Made by a program: the position numbers and the translations under genes. This document shows, in pieces, positions 17,680 to 27,884 of a stretch of DNA of 64,000 nt; the first letter of the stretch is position 1; the number at the start of each line of letters is the position of its first letter. Under the pieces are notes generated by a model, which saw only the letters and a list, made by a program, of their open reading frames with translations, had not been told where the DNA came from and made no database searches. Source of the stretch: Solemya velum gill symbiont (GTDB taxonomy: Bacteria > Pseudomonadota > Gammaproteobacteria > Chromatiales > Chromatiaceae); the NCBI RefSeq assembly GCF_000787395.1, contig NZ_JRAA01000003.1:372001-436000 (forward strand), read 5' to 3'.

Positions 17680-18854
17680 ATCACAGGCAGGTCACTCTTC
17701 TCACCGAGATGCGTCATACAGCCGATATTGGCAGTTGCAATAGCGCTGGCACCGGGCTGTTGCAGCTGTTCTAGCTTGCGTTCACGAAGTTCTGACGAGA
17801 TTGTCGGCTGGAACAGTGAATAGGTTCCTGCCGAGCCGCAGCAGAGATGCGCATCGTTGAATGGCAGGAGTTCATAGCCAAGCGTCGTTAGTACCTTTTC
17901 TACATTCCCCTTGATCTTCATGCCGTGCTGCTGTGTGCAGGGGGGATGGTAAACGACTGTTTGGCCCTTGCCGGGTTGTCCTTCAAAACTGTCGAGTGAT
18001 TTTTCGATGACTTCAACCGGATCTGATGCCAGTTCACTGACGCGCTTGGCTTTCTCGCTGTAGGCGTCGTTGTGGCGCAATAACCAGTCGTACTCCTTGA
18101 GCGTTACACCACAGCCGCTGGCGGTGCTGATGATCGCCTCGATACCATCTTCAACCAGTGGCCATACCAGGTCGATGGTTTCGATCGCCATCTTCTCTGC
18201 ACGAGCCTCGTCGGTGAGATGGGCTGGCAGCGCGCCGCAACAGCTGTTGCGAATCGGTACTGTCTCGATGCCGGCGCGTTCAAGCACCACGGCGAGGGAG
18301 GTGTCAATATCAGGTGCCAGCGTCGGCTGCACACAGCCGCTGAGTACGGCAACCTTGCGTTGGTGACTGGATGTTGGCCAGCTCATGGTGGATTTGGTCG
18401 ATTTCGGCAGTTTTCCGCTCAGTTTTTGCGGCAGCATGAAACTGAAAAACGTACCCAGTTTTGCGGCAGGAGCAAAACGTGCGGGATAGGGCAGAACATT
18501 GAGCATCAGCTTCCGCACAAGCTTATCCGGTGCAGAGCGTGTATCTTCGACCAGGTTACGGCCGATATCGAGCAGGCGCGCATAGTCGACACCCGATGGA
18601 CATGTGCTCTCGCAGCTACGACAGGTAAGGCAGCGGTCAAGGTGCATGCGAACTGTGCCTGTTGCCTGTGCGCCTTCGAGAATCTGCTTGATCTGGTAAA
18701 TACGCCCGCGCGGACCATCGAGTTCGTCGCCTAAAAGCTGGTATGTCGGGCAGGTGGCGGTGCAAAAACCACAGTGCACGCAGGTGCGCAGGATGCGTCC
18801 TGCCTCCTCGCCATCTTTGGTTCCGAGATATATTTCACTGATTTCTGTCTGCAT
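17628..18854 (-). CDS. glcF: Glycolate oxidase iron-sulfur subunit GlcF
   Basis: This 408-residue protein has two N-terminal 4Fe-4S motifs, CVHCGFCTATCP (about 25-36) and CLTCRSCESTCP (about 75-86). Two CCG domains carry NSCCGALPAH and LCCGSAGTYS. With GlcD and GlcE it oxidises glycolate to glyoxylate and passes electrons to quinone. glcD and glcE are not in the window, so this copy is separated from its usual operon. The link to the bhc-like genes is that both handle glyoxylate. The last 52 bases overlap rsmD on the other strand. Confidence 0.9.
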   Translation of the reverse strand: MQTEISEIYLGTKDGEEAGRILRTCVHCGFCTATCPTYQLLGDELDGPRGRIYQIKQILEGAQATGTVRMHLDRCLTCRSCESTCPSGVDYARLLDIGRNLVEDTRSAPDKLVRKLMLNVLPYPARFAPAAKLGTFFSFMLPQKLSGKLPKSTKSTMSWPTSSHQRKVAVLSGCVQPTLAPDIDTSLAVVLERAGIETVPIRNSCCGALPAHLTDEARAEKMAIETIDLVWPLVEDGIEAIISTASGCGVTLKEYDWLLRHNDAYSEKAKRVSELASDPVEVIEKSLDSFEGQPGKGQTVVYHPPCTQQHGMKIKGNVEKVLTTLGYELLPFNDAHLCCGSAGTYSLFQPTISSELRERKLEQLQQPGASAIATANIGCMTHLGEKSDLPVIHWLSLVADSLNSRPNS

Positions 18855-18883
18855 GGATGCGATTCTGCCACTAAAATAGGCTG

Positions 18884-19387
18884 ATGAATATGATTTATAA
18901 GCTTGTTAAACGATCCGGTCTGCTTTCGCCAGAACGCCGACTTGAATTCTATCCTCCTTTCAGGGCGATGCGCATCCGCGTTTTGCGCATGGAAAATGAT
19001 GGCCGCAAGGTGGTGATTCGTTTACCGCTTAACAGTTTCAACCGCAATCCGGGCGGGGGTATGTTTGGCGGTGCTATGGCATCATTGGCAGATCCGATCG
19101 CCGCGCTGATGTGTGCAAACATCTTTCCAGGAAACGCGGTATGGACACGACACATGGAGATCGACTTTATTCACGAAGCACGCACTGACCTGGAGTTGCG
19201 CTTCTCCATGGATGAAGAGCAAGAGGAGATCATCAGCAAGACACTTGAATCGAAGGGCCGTGCAACACCAGTATTCGAATATGGCTTTTACGATGAGCGT
19301 GATCGACTGTGCGCAAAAATCATTAACCGCGTTGCGATCCGGCCAAACGGCTACAAAAAAAGCGACGGCGCGCTGGGCAGGCGATAA
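18884..19387 (+). CDS. Hotdog-fold thioesterase-like protein (DUF4442/PaaI type)
   Basis: This 167-residue protein has one hotdog domain: an N-terminal helix, then NRNPGGGMFGGAMASLADPIAALM as the central helix segment with the expected acidic residue, then a beta-sheet ending NRVAIRPNG. The pattern fits the DUF4442/PaaI thioesterase group, which cleaves acyl-CoA thioesters, but the substrate is not predictable. It is divergent from glcF with a gap of only about 30 bases and is followed closely by the Sel1 gene. Confidence 0.75.
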   Translation: MNMIYKLVKRSGLLSPERRLEFYPPFRAMRIRVLRMENDGRKVVIRLPLNSFNRNPGGGMFGGAMASLADPIAALMCANIFPGNAVWTRHMEIDFIHEARTDLELRFSMDEEQEEIISKTLESKGRATPVFEYGFYDERDRLCAKIINRVAIRPNGYKKSDGALGRR

Positions 19388-19432
19388 CAGCTCTCCTGAA
19401 CCCGGTAACAGAGAACAAGAGGAATACACGGC

Positions 19433-19873
19433 ATGAGTGAACAAAATCTGGATATGGACCTTTCAAGCGGCATTGCCGCTTTTGAATCAAAGCATTTCAA
19501 CTCCGCAGCCCCCTTGCTGGCACCACTGGCCGAAGAGGGCAATCCCGAGGCGCAGTATCGCATGGCGATCATGGCGCAGAACGGTCTGGGCATGGTGGAG
19601 AATGAGCTGCTCGCCTATAAATATATGAAGGCTGCGGCAGAGAGTGGCATGGGTATCGCACAGCATGGCCTGGGTTTCATGTTTATGGAAGGCGAATGCG
19701 TCGAGCAGAATGGTGAAAAAGCGATTGAGTGGTTCAGGAAGGCTGCTGATCAGGGATTGGTCGGCTCCATGACAACGCTGGCGATGATGTACCAGGAGGG
19801 AAGGGGGGTACCAAAGGACGAGGAAGAGGCAAAAAAATGGTACAAGCTGGCCGGTTTTGACGAATTTGCCTGA
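19433..19873 (+). CDS. Sel1-repeat (TPR-like) protein
   Basis: This 146-residue protein has no signal peptide. It has three to four Sel1 repeats of about 36 residues, visible as NPEAQYRMAIMAQNGLGM, GIAQHGLGFMFMEGECV and GSMTTLAMMYQEGRGVPKDEEEAKKWYKLA (the last described by its pattern of A, G and W positions). Such proteins are helical scaffolds for protein interactions. GAGGA precedes the start by about 10 bases. The partner is unknown. Confidence 0.85.
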   Translation: MSEQNLDMDLSSGIAAFESKHFNSAAPLLAPLAEEGNPEAQYRMAIMAQNGLGMVENELLAYKYMKAAAESGMGIAQHGLGFMFMEGECVEQNGEKAIEWFRKAADQGLVGSMTTLAMMYQEGRGVPKDEEEAKKWYKLAGFDEFA

Positions 19874-19929
19874 ATTCACCCTGCGAATCGACTAACATGG
19901 ATTCCCCTCTTTTCTCGTAACTGAATCTG

Positions 19930-20841
19930 ATGACCGCAACCACTTCCGACCCGCAACAATGTTTGCAGACCCTGCGTGACTGGGTACGCTGGGGTGCCTC
20001 CCTGTTTATGGCCAAGGGTATTTTTTATGGTCATGGCACGGATAACGCACTCGATGAATCACTCGCCCTGGTGCTGCATGCCGTTGGGCTGGACCACACG
20101 CTGCCTGAGCCCTTTCTGGATACACGCGCGACCACCACCGAAGCGCAGAAGATAGAAATCCTGCTGCAGCGCCGGGTTGATGATCGCGTACCGCTTGCCT
20201 ACCTGATTGGCCAAGCGCTGTTTGCCGGGCACAACTTTATTGTCACACCGGACGTGCTAGTGCCACGCTCGCCGATTGCAGAGCTGATTCTCGACGCTTT
20301 CCAGCCGTGGATCGATCCAGATTCACTTGAGCATGTGCTTGACCTGTGTACCGGCAGTGGCTGCATCGGTATTGCTACTGCACTGGAACTTCCTGATACA
20401 GAGGTCGATCTTGCCGATATCTCACCGGCGGCGCTGAAGGTCGCGAATCAGAATATTGAACGCCATTGGCTCGGTGAGCGGGTCAGGGCAGTTGAGTCTG
20501 ACCTGTTCGACGGGCTCGGCGGCAAACAGTACAACCTGATTGTGAGTAACCCTCCTTACGTCAGCAGTGACGAGTATGCTGCCCTGCCGGGCGAATACCA
20601 TAGTGAACCAAAGCTCGGACTTGAAGCGGGGGCAGACGGGCTTGATATCGTCAGACGGATTCTCTCGCAGGCGCACGATCACCTGCTGCCGGGCGGTGTT
20701 CTGATTGTTGAAGTCGGTTCGGCTGCCGGTGCGCTGGTCGAGACATTTCCGGAGTTGCCCTTCGTATGGCTGGAGTTTGAATACGGTGGTGACGGGGTAT
20801 TTCTGTTGAACAAGGAAGATTTGGCCAATTTTAATCAGTGA
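19930..20841 (+). CDS. prmB: 50S ribosomal protein uL3 glutamine N5-methyltransferase PrmB
   Basis: This 303-residue SAM-dependent methyltransferase has an N-terminal helical domain, the SAM motif VLDLCTGSGCIGIATALE (about 137-154) and the catalytic NPPY in IVSNPPYVSSDEY (about 201). PrmB methylates a glutamine in ribosomal protein L3. The paralogue PrmC (release-factor methylation) shares the NPPY core, but the N-terminal segment ASLFMAKGIFYGHGTDNALD is the PrmB type. Confidence 0.93.
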   Translation: MTATTSDPQQCLQTLRDWVRWGASLFMAKGIFYGHGTDNALDESLALVLHAVGLDHTLPEPFLDTRATTTEAQKIEILLQRRVDDRVPLAYLIGQALFAGHNFIVTPDVLVPRSPIAELILDAFQPWIDPDSLEHVLDLCTGSGCIGIATALELPDTEVDLADISPAALKVANQNIERHWLGERVRAVESDLFDGLGGKQYNLIVSNPPYVSSDEYAALPGEYHSEPKLGLEAGADGLDIVRRILSQAHDHLLPGGVLIVEVGSAAGALVETFPELPFVWLEFEYGGDGVFLLNKEDLANFNQ

Positions 20842-20903
20842 GGCCGGAGTTTGTCATTGAGACGGGCAAGGATGACCGGGAAATATTGAGGAAGAACAGG
20901 CCT

Positions 20904-20948
20904 GTTTGAAAATAGGCATTTCAAACGGAGTGCATTTGTCGCTATAAT
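20904..20948 (+). promoter_or_regulatory. Promoter for tRNA-Leu, with an inverted repeat over the -35 region
   Basis: A perfect TATAAT at 20943-20948 is 17 bases from a weak -35 box TTCAAA (20920-20925). A GC-rich discriminator (CCGCG) follows, as expected for stable-RNA promoters. An 8-bp inverted repeat GTTTGAAA / TTTCAAAC at 20904-20926 overlaps the -35 box and may serve as an operator or as the end hairpin of prmB. Confidence 0.55.
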
Positions 20949-20999
20949 CCGCGATTCTCTTTTCAGGGTGCCTCTGATTCAGGCGCTTCTGTGAGCGAT

Positions 21000-21085
<86 letters not shown>

Positions 21086-21149
21086 TATTTTTTTACGACT
21101 ACTATTTTGATATTGATGACAGGCAGTGAGACTGCCGGAGAGATGACCC

Positions 21150-22442
21150 ATGCAAGTTTCCGTTGAAACACTCGAAGGCCTTCAGCGCCGCGTCACTGTT
21201 GAGCTTCCTGCCGAGCAGGTCAACCAGGCTGTTGAAAAGAAGCTGCAAGAGATTGCCAAAACTGTCCGCCTCGACGGTTTCCGCCCAGGCAAGGTGCCGT
21301 TAAGCGTTGTACGCCAGCGTTTTGGCCAGTCAGCAAGACAGGAAGCGTGGGGCGACCTGATCCAGCACTCTTATTACGATGCAATCACCCAGGAGGGTTT
21401 GCGCCCGGCCGGTGATCCCAGCATTGATGACATCAAGGATGAAGGCGAAGGTTTTGCCTACGTTGCCAACATCGAGGTCATGCCTGAGATCAAGATCAAC
21501 AAAATGGACACTGCTTCAGTCGAGATTATCGAAGCTGAAGTTACCGATGCCGATGTCGACACCATGATCGACAAGCTGCGTCAGCAGCGAGCGACTTTCG
21601 ATACTGTCGAGCGCGCAGCTGCCGATGGTGACCAGGTCACTATCAGCTTTGTCGGCAAGGTTGACGGAGAAGAGTTCGAAGGCGGTGCAGCCGAGAGTGT
21701 TCCTCTTGTACTGGGTTCCGGCAGCATGATCGAGGGTTTCGAAGCCGGTATTCTCGGTGCAAGTGCAGGCGATGAGCGCACGGTTGACGTCACTTTCCCT
21801 GAAGATTACCAGGCTGAGCATCTTGCAGGTAAGCCGGCAGTATTCGATATTACTGTCCAGTCTGTTGCCGAGCAGATCCTGCCGGAAGTTGACGAGGATT
21901 TCGTCAAGGCGTTTGGTATCGAGGACGGCGACGTAGACTCTTTTCGCAAGGATATCCGCGACAACATGGAGCGCGAACTGATTCAGAAGGTCAAGCAGAA
22001 GAACAAGGAAGCGGTTATGGATGTGCTGCTCGAGCAGCATGAGATGGACGTTCCTTCAGCAATGGTTGATGATGAAGCCAAGCGCATGATGGAAGAGACC
22101 AAGCAGAACATGCAGCAGCAGGGCGCAGCACAGCCCGGTTTTGAACTGCCGATCGACCTCTTCAAGGAGCAGGCGGAGCGTCGCGTTAAGCTGGGTATGC
22201 TGGTGTCTGAAATCATGAGCCAGAACAGCCTGACGCCTAGCGATGAACGCATCCGTGAGACTGTCGAGCTCTACGCCAGCTCCTACGAGAAGCCTGAAGA
22301 GGTTATCGAGTGGTACTATGGTAGCCCTGAGCGACTCGATCCGGTCAAAAACCTTGTTCTTGAAGACCAGGTTTATGATTTGTTGCGCGAGGAGATGCAG
22401 GTCGAGAACAAGACCTCATCATTCGACGAGCTTTCTGCATAA
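21150..22442 (+). CDS. tig: Trigger factor
   Basis: This 430-residue ribosome-associated chaperone matches the family length. The N-terminal domain has the ribosome-binding signature GFRPGKVPLSVVRQRFG. The FKBP-type prolyl isomerase domain (about 150-245) contains GDQVTISFVGKVDGEEFEGG, and a long helical C-terminal domain follows. It heads the tig-clpP-clpX-lon cluster and starts 64 bases after tRNA-Leu. Confidence 0.97.
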   Translation: MQVSVETLEGLQRRVTVELPAEQVNQAVEKKLQEIAKTVRLDGFRPGKVPLSVVRQRFGQSARQEAWGDLIQHSYYDAITQEGLRPAGDPSIDDIKDEGEGFAYVANIEVMPEIKINKMDTASVEIIEAEVTDADVDTMIDKLRQQRATFDTVERAAADGDQVTISFVGKVDGEEFEGGAAESVPLVLGSGSMIEGFEAGILGASAGDERTVDVTFPEDYQAEHLAGKPAVFDITVQSVAEQILPEVDEDFVKAFGIEDGDVDSFRKDIRDNMERELIQKVKQKNKEAVMDVLLEQHEMDVPSAMVDDEAKRMMEETKQNMQQQGAAQPGFELPIDLFKEQAERRVKLGMLVSEIMSQNSLTPSDERIRETVELYASSYEKPEEVIEWYYGSPERLDPVKNLVLEDQVYDLLREEMQVENKTSSFDELSA

Positions 22443-22472
22443 ACAGTTATTACCACAGGGGTGGAAACAGGC

Positions 22473-23102
22473 ATGAGTGATATTCATAACAACGGCGCAC
22501 TGGAAACCAGCAATATCGGGCTGGTCCCGATGGTTGTCGAGCAAACATCCAGAGGCGAACGTGCCTATGATATCTACTCCAGGCTACTGAAAGAGCGGGT
22601 TATTTTCGTAGTCGGTCCTATCGAGGACCACATGGCGAACCTGATCGTTGCGCAGCTGCTGTTTCTCGAGTCCGAGAATCCTGACAAGGATATCCATCTC
22701 TACATCAACTCTCCTGGCGGATCTGTCACTGCCGGACTGGCAATCTACGACACCATGCAGTTCATCAAGCCGCATGTCAGTACCATGTGTATTGGCCAGG
22801 CTGCGAGCATGGGCGCTGTATTGCTGGCCGCAGGTGAGGCGGGCAAACGCTACTGTTTGCCGCATTCACGTACCATGATCCACCAGCCGCTGGGCGGTTA
22901 CCAGGGTCAGGCGACTGATATCGAGATTCATGCCAAGGAGATCCTCCTGGTGCGTGAAAAGCTCAACCAGATTCTTGCCAGTCACACTGGCCAGTCAATT
23001 GAGAAGATTGGCGAGGATACCGAGCGCGATAACTTCATGAGCGCCGAGGAATCAGTTGAATACGGCCTGATTGACCAGGTTCTCAACGAGCGTCCTGCCT
23101 GA
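22473..23102 (+). CDS. clpP: ATP-dependent Clp protease proteolytic subunit
   Basis: The protein is about 209 residues from the ATG at 22473; a GTG four codons earlier is a less likely start. Catalytic Ser112 is in [14 protein letters not shown], His137 is in [10 protein letters not shown], and the Asp lies in the C-terminal third. A short propeptide of about 14 residues (to ETSN) precedes the mature N-terminus [20 protein letters not shown]-type segment. It forms tetradecamers that work with ClpX, encoded next. Confidence 0.97.
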   Translation: MSDIHNNGALETSNIGLVPMVVEQTSRGERAYDIYSRLLKERVIFVVGPIEDHMANLIVAQLLFLESENPDKDIHLYINSPGGSVTAGLAIYDTMQFIKPHVSTMCIGQAASMGAVLLAAGEAGKRYCLPHSRTMIHQPLGGYQGQATDIEIHAKEILLVREKLNQILASHTGQSIEKIGEDTERDNFMSAEESVEYGLIDQVLNERPA

Positions 23103-23134
23103 TAAAAACAGGCATCCCCACCCGGACTTCGTAT

Positions 23135-23217
23135 TTTCGTCACCCCGGGCATGACCGGGGGTCCCTTCGGAACCGCGCACACACTCCTGGAAACCGGCTC
23201 AAGGCCGGTATGACGGG
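23135..23217. repeat. BIME-like pair of GC-rich palindromic repeats
   Basis: The 234-base clpP-clpX gap holds two inverted copies of a palindromic unit. One copy is TTTCGTCACCCCGGGC at 23135 onward. The other, read on the minus strand, starts near 23217 as CCCGTCATACCGGCC. The first copy closely matches, in reverse orientation, a unit after glnS at 32973-32998. The remainder of the gap shows no coding character. Confidence 0.7.
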
Positions 23218-23336
23218 ATGAATGCCACATTATCCTGTAATCCCCTGCAAAGCAGGCGGGTAGCCAAATGTTTGCCTTCTGCAAAGAATGGGATAATATG
23301 TTCTCTATACGTCTATTTACTAAAGTAGTTGATTGA

Positions 23337-24614
23337 ATGAGTGACGACAAAACAAAATCTGGCGACGACAAGCTTCTCTACTGCTCTTTCTGCGGAAAAA
23401 GCCAGCACGAGGTGCGTAAACTGATCGCCGGGCCTTCCGTATTCGTCTGTGATGAATGCGTTGAACTCTGTAACGATATTATTCGTGAAGAGATGCAGGA
23501 AGCGGCATCTGAAGAGTCAGAGTCGCTGCCCAAGCCATATGAACTGAATTCACGCCTTGACGAGTACGTCATCGGCCAGGCACGCGCCAAAAAAGTCCTC
23601 TCTGTCGCGGTCTACAACCACTACAAGCGTCTCAACGCGGAAGTGAAAGAGGGTGACGTCGAAATTACCAAGAGTAATATTCTGCTCATCGGTCCGACCG
23701 GTTCAGGTAAAACACTGCTGGCCGAGACGCTCGCGCGCCTGCTCAATGTGCCTTTCACGATTGCAGATGCAACAACCCTGACTGAAGCGGGCTATGTTGG
23801 CGAAGATGTCGAGAACATTATTCAGAAGCTGCTGCAGAAGTGTGACTATGATGTCGACAAGGCGCAGTCCGGTATCGTCTACATCGACGAAATCGACAAG
23901 ATTTCACGCAAATCCGACAACCCTTCGATCACCCGCGACGTTTCCGGTGAAGGTGTACAGCAGGCACTGCTGAAGCTGATCGAAGGCACCGTTGCATCGG
24001 TACCACCGCAGGGTGGACGCAAGCATCCCCAGCAGGAGTTTCTGCAGGTTGATACCTCAAATATCCTTTTTATCGTTGGCGGCGCTTTTTCCGGCCTCGA
24101 GAAGGTTATTCGTGACCGTTCCGAGAAGGGCGGCATTGGATTCTCTGCAGATGTTCGCAGCAAGGACGAAGAGCGCAATCTTGGTGAAGTTTTCTCCGAT
24201 GTTGAGGCGGAAGACCTGATCAAGTACGGACTGATCCCCGAATTTGTCGGTCGTTTGCCCGTGGTTGCCACGCTCGAGGAACTCGACGAGGAAGCACTGG
24301 TGCGGATTCTGACCGAGCCGAAAAATGCGTTGACCAAGCAGTACGGAAAACTTTTCGAGATGGAAGGATGCGGACTCGAAGTGCGTCCGGATGCCCTGCA
24401 TGCGATTGCATGCAAGGCGATGGAGCGCAAAACAGGCGCGCGTGGATTGCGCACAATTCTCGAGCAGATCCTGCTCGATACCATGTACGACATCCCCTCC
24501 ATGGATAACGTCAGTAAAGTCGTGGTTGATGAAGCGGTTGTTTCCGGCGACACTGACCCCTATATAATTATCGAGGGCGGTGACAGCCAGGTAGCAGCAT
24601 CTGCGGATGCCTGA
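23337..24614 (+). CDS. clpX: ATP-dependent Clp protease ATP-binding subunit ClpX
   Basis: This 425-residue AAA+ unfoldase has the N-terminal zinc-binding domain ([11 protein letters not shown] and CDECVELC, residues about 16-44), Walker A GPTGSGKT, Walker [10 protein letters not shown], the pore loop GYVGEDVE and the ClpP-binding IGF-like loop region near FSGLEKVI. It delivers unfolded substrates to ClpP. Its separation from clpP by repeats suggests possible independent expression. Confidence 0.97.
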   Translation: MSDDKTKSGDDKLLYCSFCGKSQHEVRKLIAGPSVFVCDECVELCNDIIREEMQEAASEESESLPKPYELNSRLDEYVIGQARAKKVLSVAVYNHYKRLNAEVKEGDVEITKSNILLIGPTGSGKTLLAETLARLLNVPFTIADATTLTEAGYVGEDVENIIQKLLQKCDYDVDKAQSGIVYIDEIDKISRKSDNPSITRDVSGEGVQQALLKLIEGTVASVPPQGGRKHPQQEFLQVDTSNILFIVGGAFSGLEKVIRDRSEKGGIGFSADVRSKDEERNLGEVFSDVEAEDLIKYGLIPEFVGRLPVVATLEELDEEALVRILTEPKNALTKQYGKLFEMEGCGLEVRPDALHAIACKAMERKTGARGLRTILEQILLDTMYDIPSMDNVSKVVVDEAVVSGDTDPYIIIEGGDSQVAASADA

Positions 24615-24647
24615 CAACCAGGTTCCAGCCAATCCTCCCCGATTCAA

Positions 24648-24669
24648 TTCTCCCCACTAAAGGGGAGAA
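24648..24669. terminator. Hairpin between clpX and lon
   Basis: An 8-bp perfect stem TTCTCCCC / GGGGAGAA with a 6-base loop is not followed by a T run. It may be a weak terminator or an RNA-stability element. Confidence 0.45.
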
Positions 24670-24690
24670 ACTGCATTAGCCGAGGTGCAC

Positions 24691-27129
24691 ATGGCAGGAC
24701 AGAGTTCCAAAAAAGAGATTACAGAGATTCCGGCAGATGTCGCGGTATTGCCGCTGCGTGACGTCGTTGTCTATCCGCACATGGTTATCCCGCTTTTCGT
24801 GGGGCGCGAAAAATCGATTCGCGCACTCGATTATGCGACCCGTAACGATCAGCCGATCCTGCTCGTTGCCCAGCGCGACGCCGACCTTGAGGATCCGCAG
24901 GTCGAACAGCTTTACGAGATCGGTACACTGGCCAACATCCTGCAGCTGCTGAAGCTGCCTGATGGAACTGTCAAGGTGCTGGTTGAGGGCGTGTTCCGCG
25001 TCAACGTAGGCGAATTCACAGATACTGAAGAGTTTTTCCGCGCATCTCCCACGGCCGTCAAAGAGCAGCTGACAATCGATGAGCAGGAGATGGAAGTGCT
25101 GATGCGTTCGGCAACTTCGCTGTTCGACGACTACGTCAAGCTCAACAAGAAAGTTCCGCCTGAGGTGCTGACATCGCTGGCGAGTATTGATGACCCAAGT
25201 CGCCTCGCTGACACCATGGCAGCGCACATGGCGCTGAAGCTCGACGAGAAACAGCAGGTTCTCGAAATCTCCAACATCCAGCTTCGTCTTGAGCACCTGA
25301 TGGGGCTGATGGAAGGTGAAAATGACGTACTGCAGCTCGAGAAGCGGATTCGTGGCCGCGTCAAGCAGCAGATGGAAAAGAACCAGCGCGAGTACTATCT
25401 GAATGAGCAGATGAAGGCGATTCAGAAAGAGCTCGGCGAGATGGAAGACGCGCCTAACGAAATCGAGGAACTCACCGAGCGTATCGAGAAGGCAGGAATG
25501 CCGAAAGAGGTGAAGGAGAAGGCGATCACCGAGCTTAACAAGCTCAAGATGATGTCGCCGATGTCGGCGGAAGCGACGGTTGTACGCAATTATCTCGATA
25601 CCCTGACAGATGTTCCCTGGAAAAAACGTACCCGCATCAAGAATGATATCGGTGTGGCTGAAGAGGTTCTGGATGCTGATCACTATGGCCTGGAGAAGGT
25701 CAAGGAACGCATTCTCGAGTATCTCGCTGTACAGCAACGTGTACGTAAGCTGAAAGGCCCCATTCTCTGCCTTGTCGGTCCACCCGGCGTGGGCAAGACC
25801 TCACTTGGCCAGTCGATTGCACGTTCAACCGGACGAAAGTTTGTCCGTATGGCACTTGGTGGCGTACGTGATGAGGCCGAGATTCGCGGCCACAGGCGAA
25901 CCTATATCGGAGCACTGCCAGGCAAAATCGTACAAAACCTGAGTCGTGTCGGAACCAAAAACCCGTTCTTCCTGCTCGATGAAATCGACAAGATGGCGAT
26001 GGATTTCCGTGGCGACCCGGCCTCTGCACTGCTTGAAGTGCTCGACCCTGAACAAAACCACACCTTCCAGGATCACTACCTTGAAGTTGATGTTGATCTC
26101 TCCGAAGTGATGTTCGTTGCCACTGCAAACAGTATGAATATCCCGCCGGCGCTGCTTGATCGTATGGAGGTGATTCGTCTCTCCGGCTATACGGAAGATG
26201 AGAAGGTCAATATCGCCCGGAACTATCTCGTCGAGAAACAGAAAGAGAACAACGGTCTCAAGAAAGAAGAGCTCGTTATCACCGAGGCCACACTGCGTGA
26301 CATCGTGCGTTACTACACACGTGAGGCGGGTGTACGTAATCTCGAACGTGAAATCGCCAAGATCTGCCGCAAGGTGGTCAAGGACCTGCTACTGAAGAAG
26401 ACGAAGGCGAAAAAGGTCAAGGTGACACCGGCGCAACTTGAAAAGTACCTGGGCGTCAAACGCTTCAGCTTTGGTGTGGCGGATGAAAATGACCTGGTTG
26501 GCCAGGTTACCGGACTTGCATGGACTGAAGTCGGTGGTGAACTGCTGCGTATCGAGGCGGTACCGGTGCCGGGCAAGGGCGGTATGATCCAGACCGGACA
26601 GCTTGGTGATGTCATGAAAGAGTCGATTCATGCAGCCATGACAGTTGTACGTAGCCGTGCCGAGACACTCGGTATTGCACCAGACTTCTACCAGAAGCAG
26701 GAGGCGCATATACACGTGCCTGAAGGTGCAACTCCAAAGGATGGACCGAGTGCTGGTATTGGTATGTGTACTGCTCTGGTTTCTGCACTGACAGGCATCC
26801 CGGTGAAGGCGGACGTTGCCATGACGGGTGAGATTACCCTGCGTGGTGAAGTATTGCCGATCGGAGGTCTCAAGGAGAAACTGCTCGCTGCACACCGTGG
26901 AGGTATCAAGACGGTTGTAATTCCCGAGGAGAATGAGAAGGATCTTGTCGAGATTCCAAAGAACGTCAAGGAAGGTCTCGACATCCGACCGGTCAAGTGG
27001 ATCGATGAGGTATTCGATATTGCACTGACACGTCGTCCGGAGCCAGCCGAAGTGGTTGCAGCAGCACCTGCCAAATCACGCACCACAAAGAAGCGTTCGG
27101 CGCGCAAGGGCAGTGTCACCAAGCATTAA
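24691..27129 (+). CDS. lon: ATP-dependent protease Lon
   Basis: The protein is about 812 residues from the ATG at 24691, with GAGG six bases upstream. The N-terminal substrate-recognition domain starts [20 protein letters not shown]. The AAA+ module has Walker [13 protein letters not shown] and Walker [10 protein letters not shown]. The protease domain has the catalytic serine in [11 protein letters not shown] and the catalytic lysine downstream in [11 protein letters not shown] basic C-terminal tail ([10 protein letters not shown]) extends past the domain. It degrades damaged and regulatory proteins. Confidence 0.97.
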   Translation: MAGQSSKKEITEIPADVAVLPLRDVVVYPHMVIPLFVGREKSIRALDYATRNDQPILLVAQRDADLEDPQVEQLYEIGTLANILQLLKLPDGTVKVLVEGVFRVNVGEFTDTEEFFRASPTAVKEQLTIDEQEMEVLMRSATSLFDDYVKLNKKVPPEVLTSLASIDDPSRLADTMAAHMALKLDEKQQVLEISNIQLRLEHLMGLMEGENDVLQLEKRIRGRVKQQMEKNQREYYLNEQMKAIQKELGEMEDAPNEIEELTERIEKAGMPKEVKEKAITELNKLKMMSPMSAEATVVRNYLDTLTDVPWKKRTRIKNDIGVAEEVLDADHYGLEKVKERILEYLAVQQRVRKLKGPILCLVGPPGVGKTSLGQSIARSTGRKFVRMALGGVRDEAEIRGHRRTYIGALPGKIVQNLSRVGTKNPFFLLDEIDKMAMDFRGDPASALLEVLDPEQNHTFQDHYLEVDVDLSEVMFVATANSMNIPPALLDRMEVIRLSGYTEDEKVNIARNYLVEKQKENNGLKKEELVITEATLRDIVRYYTREAGVRNLEREIAKICRKVVKDLLLKKTKAKKVKVTPAQLEKYLGVKRFSFGVADENDLVGQVTGLAWTEVGGELLRIEAVPVPGKGGMIQTGQLGDVMKESIHAAMTVVRSRAETLGIAPDFYQKQEAHIHVPEGATPKDGPSAGIGMCTALVSALTGIPVKADVAMTGEITLRGEVLPIGGLKEKLLAAHRGGIKTVVIPEENEKDLVEIPKNVKEGLDIRPVKWIDEVFDIALTRRPEPAEVVAAAPAKSRTTKKRSARKGSVTKH

Positions 27130-27155
27130 TTAGTGCTATTCAGGATGACCCTTAC

Positions 27156-27179
27156 AAGCAGCCATGGATGGCTGCTTTC
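27156..27179 (+). terminator. Terminator after lon
   Basis: A 10-bp perfect stem AAGCAGCCAT / ATGGCTGCTT with a two-base loop is followed by TTCTT. It lies about 27 bases after the lon stop. The remaining gap up to the hupB promoter holds nothing I recognise. Confidence 0.65.
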
Positions 27180-27333
27180 TTGGTTAAGGATGGTAGATAT
27201 GCGGTAACAAGAAAAATGTTATTGGGCGGCGAATTGTCATGAAATATATGCAAGCCATTGATGCTCAAATGATTGTTGCACAGCAACTATGTCAGACCCT
27301 TTTCCCTAGAGAAAAAATAAGCCTTTTACAAGC

Positions 27334-27362
27334 TTGACACCTGCAAGATAGATGTGTGTAAT
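27334..27362 (+). promoter_or_regulatory. Sigma-70 promoter of hupB
   Basis: A consensus TTGACA (27334-27339) is 17 bases from TGTAAT (27357-27362), which matches 5 of 6. The leader to the hupB ATG is about 57 bases and contains GAGGA. Confidence 0.8.
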
Positions 27363-27425
27363 CACGCATTCGGGTGTAAATTACAAAGCTAACCCGATGC
27401 CACTTCATAAGAGGATAAAAATATC

Positions 27426-27698
27426 ATGAACAAGAGTGAACTTGTCGACGCCATTGCCGACTCTGCAGATATCTCAAAAGCATCAGCCGCACGTGCACTT
27501 GACGGTGCAATTGACGCCATTACTGGTGCTCTGAAAGATGGGGACACAGTATCTGTTATTGGTTTTGGAACCTTCCAGGTTCGTGACCGTGCAGCACGTA
27601 CAGGCCGCAACCCGCGCACCGGTGAAGAGATCAAAATAGCAGCTTCAAAAAATCCTGCATTTAAGGCTGGTAAAGCACTTAAGGATGCAGTAAACTAG
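27426..27698 (+). CDS. hupB: DNA-binding protein HU-beta
   Basis: The 90-residue HU/IHF-family protein starts [19 protein letters not shown]. It carries the family signature [20 protein letters not shown] across the DNA-binding arms. It packages and bends DNA as a dimer. The position downstream of lon is conserved. Two tRNA genes begin only 15 bases after its stop, with no terminator between, so they may share its transcript. Confidence 0.97.
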   Translation: MNKSELVDAIADSADISKASAARALDGAIDAITGALKDGDTVSVIGFGTFQVRDRAARTGRNPRTGEEIKIAASKNPAFKAGKALKDAVN

Positions 27699-27713
27699 CG
27701 CGCCTCAGCATAA

Positions 27714-27789
27714 GGGTGCTTAGCTCAGCTGGGAGAGCATCGCCCTTACAAGGCGAGGGTCGGGGGTTCGATCCCCTCAGCACCCACCA
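27714..27789 (+). tRNA. tRNA-Val (TAC anticodon)
   Basis: The 76-nt cloverleaf has acceptor GGGTGCT / AGCACCC, anticodon loop CTTACAA in the stem TCGCC / GGCGA, T-arm GGGGTTCGATCCCC and encoded CCA. Confidence 0.96.
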
Positions 27790-27795
27790 TTTATT

Positions 27796-27872
27796 GGAGC
27801 GGTAGTTCAGTTGGTTAGAATACCGGCCTGTCACGCCGGGGGTCGCGGGTTCGAGTCCCGTCCGCTCCGCCA
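27796..27872 (+). tRNA. tRNA-Asp (GTC anticodon)
   Basis: The 77-nt cloverleaf has acceptor GGAGCGG / CCGCTCC, anticodon loop CTGTCAC in the stem CCGGC / GCCGG, discriminator G and encoded CCA. It is six bases after tRNA-Val. Confidence 0.96.
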
Positions 27873-27884
27873 CCTTGAAGAATT

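Noticed and set aside
24676-25737. A 353-residue open frame on the minus strand inside lon
   Set aside because: It lies entirely opposite lon, whose domains are complete, and shows no recognisable family. It is a shadow of lon codon bias.
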